A stretch of 8,502 nt of DNA. Source: Hyphomicrobiales bacterium. Its GTDB lineage: Bacteria; Pseudomonadota; Alphaproteobacteria; Rhizobiales; HXMU1428-3. The notes under the pieces are model-generated. The model worked only from the letters and a program-made list of their open reading frames with translations. It searched no databases and was not told where the DNA came from. The stretch is taken from positions 1-8,502 of the forward strand of contig JAJFHW010000197.1 in NCBI GenBank assembly GCA_021775385.1, read 5' to 3'. The position numbers were made by a program, and so were the translations under genes. Below, piece by piece: positions 6,846 through 8,502 of this stretch; the first letter of the stretch is position 1, and each line of letters begins with the position of its first letter.

Positions 6846-8060
6846 ATGACTGAAATGGCATTAGATAAATTAAAAACCATAGATGATGCAGATGTTGTTG
6901 GAAAACGTGTTTTGGTACGGGCTGATTTGAATGTGCCGATGCAAAATGGAGCGATTTCTGACGCCACAAGAATTGAGCGCTTTTTACCAACAGTTCGTGA
7001 ATTAACAAAACGTGGTGCTCGCGTTGTTATCATGACGCACTTTGGTCGCCCTGGTGGGCAGGTGGACCCCTCCCTGTCACTTGCGCCAGTTGCTGAAAAA
7101 GTGGCTCAACTTCTTCCCGATACAAAAGTGAGTTTTGCCTCTGATTGTATTGGTGACAAGGCTGAGGCGGTGGTTGCTTCACTTTCTAATGGTGAGGTTG
7201 CTGTATTGGAGAATTTACGGTTCCACAAAGGTGAGACCGATAATGATCCAGCGTTTATCGCTGAATTGGTAGCGCTTGGTGATTTGTATGTGAGTGATGC
7301 GTTTTCGACATCTCATAGAGCACATGCATCAACTGAGGGAATTGCTCGCCACTTGCCGAGTTTTGCTGGTCCGTTGATGATGCTTGAAGTGAATGCTTTG
7401 AAAGCAGCACTTGAAGCGCCAAAACGTCCGGTTGCGGCTGTTGTTGGTGGTGCGAAAGTTTCAACCAAAATTCAATTGCTGACGAACCTTGTTAATAAGG
7501 TTGATATGGTCATCGTTGGTGGTGGCATGGCGAATACATTTTTGTTTGCTCAAGGTGTTCAGGTTGGGAAGTCTCTTTGTGAGCCGGACTATATTGAAAC
7601 GGTAGAAGAAATTTTAGGCCGTGCTGCTGAATCTGGATGTAAAATTGTTTTGCCAACGGATGTTGTTGTTTCGGCTGAATTTGCTGAAGGAGCTGCGAGT
7701 GAAGTGGTTGATGTTAATTCTGTTCCGGAAGATCAGATGATATTAGATGCTGGTCCGCAATCTGTTGCTGGTTTGGTTGAAAAACTCTCTTCATGCAAAA
7801 CACTTGTTTGGAATGGCCCTTTAGGAGCCTTTGAAATTTCTCCATTTGGAGAAGGAACTTTTGCCCTTGCCAGAGCTGCAGCTCAAGCAACTGTGGAAGG
7901 TCAATTAACAACGATTGCTGGTGGTGGTGACACAGTTGCTGCATTGAATTCAGCGAACGTAACTGAAGACTTTACTTATGTCTCTACTGCTGGAGGAGCA
8001 TTCCTCGAGTGGTTGGAAGGTCGGGCTTTACCAGGAGTGGTGGCTCTGACAAGAGATTAA
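6846..8060 (+). CDS. pgk: Phosphoglycerate kinase
   Basis: It catalyses the reversible transfer of phosphate between ATP and 3-phosphoglycerate; in the CBB cycle it makes 1,3-bisphosphoglycerate from the RuBisCO product. The 404 residues are of normal bacterial length. N-terminal domain: VRADLNVP (24-31), the Asp39/Arg42 region (ISDATRIER), THFGRPGG (64-71), ENLRFHKGET (122-131) and SDAFSTSHRAHAST. C-terminal nucleotide domain: GGAKVSTKI from 201, the GGGMANTF segment, LPTDVVV, WNGPLGAFE (322-330) and GGGDT (359-363). The start at 6846 follows a G-rich site (GGGGGA, 6832-6837) by 8 bases, directly after the tkt stop. In many rhizobia a gap gene lies between tkt and pgk; here there is none. 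The aldolase gene follows after a 227-bp spacer. Confidence 0.97.
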   Translation: MTEMALDKLKTIDDADVVGKRVLVRADLNVPMQNGAISDATRIERFLPTVRELTKRGARVVIMTHFGRPGGQVDPSLSLAPVAEKVAQLLPDTKVSFASDCIGDKAEAVVASLSNGEVAVLENLRFHKGETDNDPAFIAELVALGDLYVSDAFSTSHRAHASTEGIARHLPSFAGPLMMLEVNALKAALEAPKRPVAAVVGGAKVSTKIQLLTNLVNKVDMVIVGGGMANTFLFAQGVQVGKSLCEPDYIETVEEILGRAAESGCKIVLPTDVVVSAEFAEGAASEVVDVNSVPEDQMILDAGPQSVAGLVEKLSSCKTLVWNGPLGAFEISPFGEGTFALARAAAQATVEGQLTTIAGGGDTVAALNSANVTEDFTYVSTAGGAFLEWLEGRALPGVVALTRD

Positions 8061-8075
8061 GTGTTTGATTAGGAA

Positions 8076-8113
8076 TTAAGACTATTTAGCGCCCATAGAG
8101 GCGATAATCTTAA
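8076..8113 (+). promoter_or_regulatory. Two-part hairpin in the pgk-fba spacer
   Basis: An outer stem, TTAAGA (8076-8081) with TCTTAA (8108-8113), encloses an inner stem, CGCC (8090-8093) with GGCG (8100-8103), separated by unpaired bulges. No T-run follows, so it is not a typical terminator. It could be an RNA processing or stability element. The 5' bulge holds ACTATTTAG (8081-8089), the reverse complement of an element found twice before tkt. Confidence 0.35.
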
Positions 8114-8130
8114 CCGATAGAAATAAATGA

Positions 8131-8241
8131 GTGGTGTTTTTGAATTGGAAAACTGAGTTTTTAGAAGCTGCAGGTTGCCCAATTAACGATAGAGCTGTAT
8201 TCAAAGTTCAACGTTTAAAACGCGATGTTATTTACGTTTAA
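8131..8241 (+). CDS. Doubtful 36-codon ORF between pgk and fba
   Basis: An open frame runs from GTG 8131 (or GTG 8134, TTG 8140) to TAA 8239-8241. It encodes a short peptide with a protein-like composition (for example NWKTEFLEAAG and RAVFKVQRLKRDV). It lacks an ATG and a visible Shine-Dalgarno, and is short enough to be chance. It might be a small protein or a remnant of a lost gene; I recognise no family. It lies inside an operon spacer and ends 46 bp before the aldolase start. Confidence 0.2.
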   Translation: MVFLNWKTEFLEAAGCPINDRAVFKVQRLKRDVIYV

Positions 8242-8287
8242 GATTTGAGCCAAAATTAAAAATATAAGATTTAGGAGTTACATTAAA

Positions 8288-8502
8288 ATGGCTAGAATTA
8301 CATTAAGACAATTACTTGATTATGCTGCTGAAAAAGATTTTGGCGTGCCTGCCTTTAACATAAATAATATGGAGCAGGGGCAAGCAATTATGGATGCTGC
8401 TCAGAAATGTGATGCGCCAGTTATTATTCAAGCTAGCCGTGGTGCTCGTGGTTATGCACATGATGTGATGTTGGCTGCGATGATTGAAGCTTTGGAAAAA
8501 AT
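8288..8502 (+). CDS. fba: Class II fructose-bisphosphate aldolase, N-terminal part (3'-truncated by window edge)
   Basis: The first 71 residues are present. They match the CbbA-type class II (metal-dependent) aldolases: a [23 protein letters not shown] start, [15 protein letters not shown] (25-39), then [15 protein letters not shown] (43-57). The enzyme joins dihydroxyacetone phosphate with glyceraldehyde-3-phosphate, or with erythrose-4-phosphate to make sedoheptulose-1,7-bisphosphate, in the cytoplasm. That supplies both substrates of the upstream phosphatase. ATG 8288 follows AGGAG (8273-8277) by 10 bases. The catalytic Asp and zinc-binding histidines lie beyond the window. It belongs with the tkt-pgk unit by context, but the 227-bp spacer leaves room for its own promoter. 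Confidence 0.93.
   Translation, partial: MARITLRQLLDYAAEKDFGVPAFNINNMEQGQAIMDAAQKCDAPVIIQASRGARGYAHDVMLAAMIEALEK

Overview
The window reads as about 8.5 kb of an AT-rich alphaproteobacterial chromosome, probably Hyphomicrobiales-like. This rests on the character of the LeuA C-terminus, transketolase and CbbA-type aldolase, and is a judgement from protein sequence only. All recognised genes lie on the + strand. The core is a carbon-fixation (Calvin-Benson-Bassham, CBB) gene run: class II fructose-bisphosphatase, phosphoribulokinase, transketolase, phosphoglycerate kinase and the start of class II fructose-bisphosphate aldolase.

Layout. 1-346 is the end of leuA (2-isopropylmalate synthase), closed by a good intrinsic terminator at 388-426. 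644-1219 encodes a small secreted protein made of two copies of a four-cysteine domain; I do not recognise the family. After an AT-rich gap comes a NarL/FixJ-type regulator (1606-2256) whose receiver domain lacks the phospho-accepting aspartate. A 339-bp spacer rich in short repeats leads to glpX-type fbp (2596-3558), then prk (3680-4603). A 212-bp spacer with repeats and a very strong ribosome binding site leads to tkt (4816-6831). pgk (6846-8060) follows after 14 bp. A 227-bp spacer with a hairpin and a doubtful 36-codon ORF leads to fba/cbbA (8288 to the window end).

How the genes work together. Prk makes ribulose-1,5-bisphosphate, the RuBisCO substrate. Pgk phosphorylates 3-phosphoglycerate. 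Aldolase, the class II phosphatase (probably acting on both fructose and sedoheptulose bisphosphates) and transketolase regenerate pentose phosphates. RuBisCO, glyceraldehyde-3-phosphate dehydrogenase, Rpe and a LysR-type CbbR are not in the window.

The points most worth a second look are the degenerate-receiver regulator sitting where a CBB regulator would be expected, the plant/cyanobacterial-like (not proteobacterial class I) phosphoribulokinase, a CTAAATAGT element repeated in the tkt and fba spacers, the repeat-rich leader of fbp, and the duplicated four-cysteine secreted protein. I saw no tRNA, rRNA, CRISPR array, insertion sequence or phage gene.
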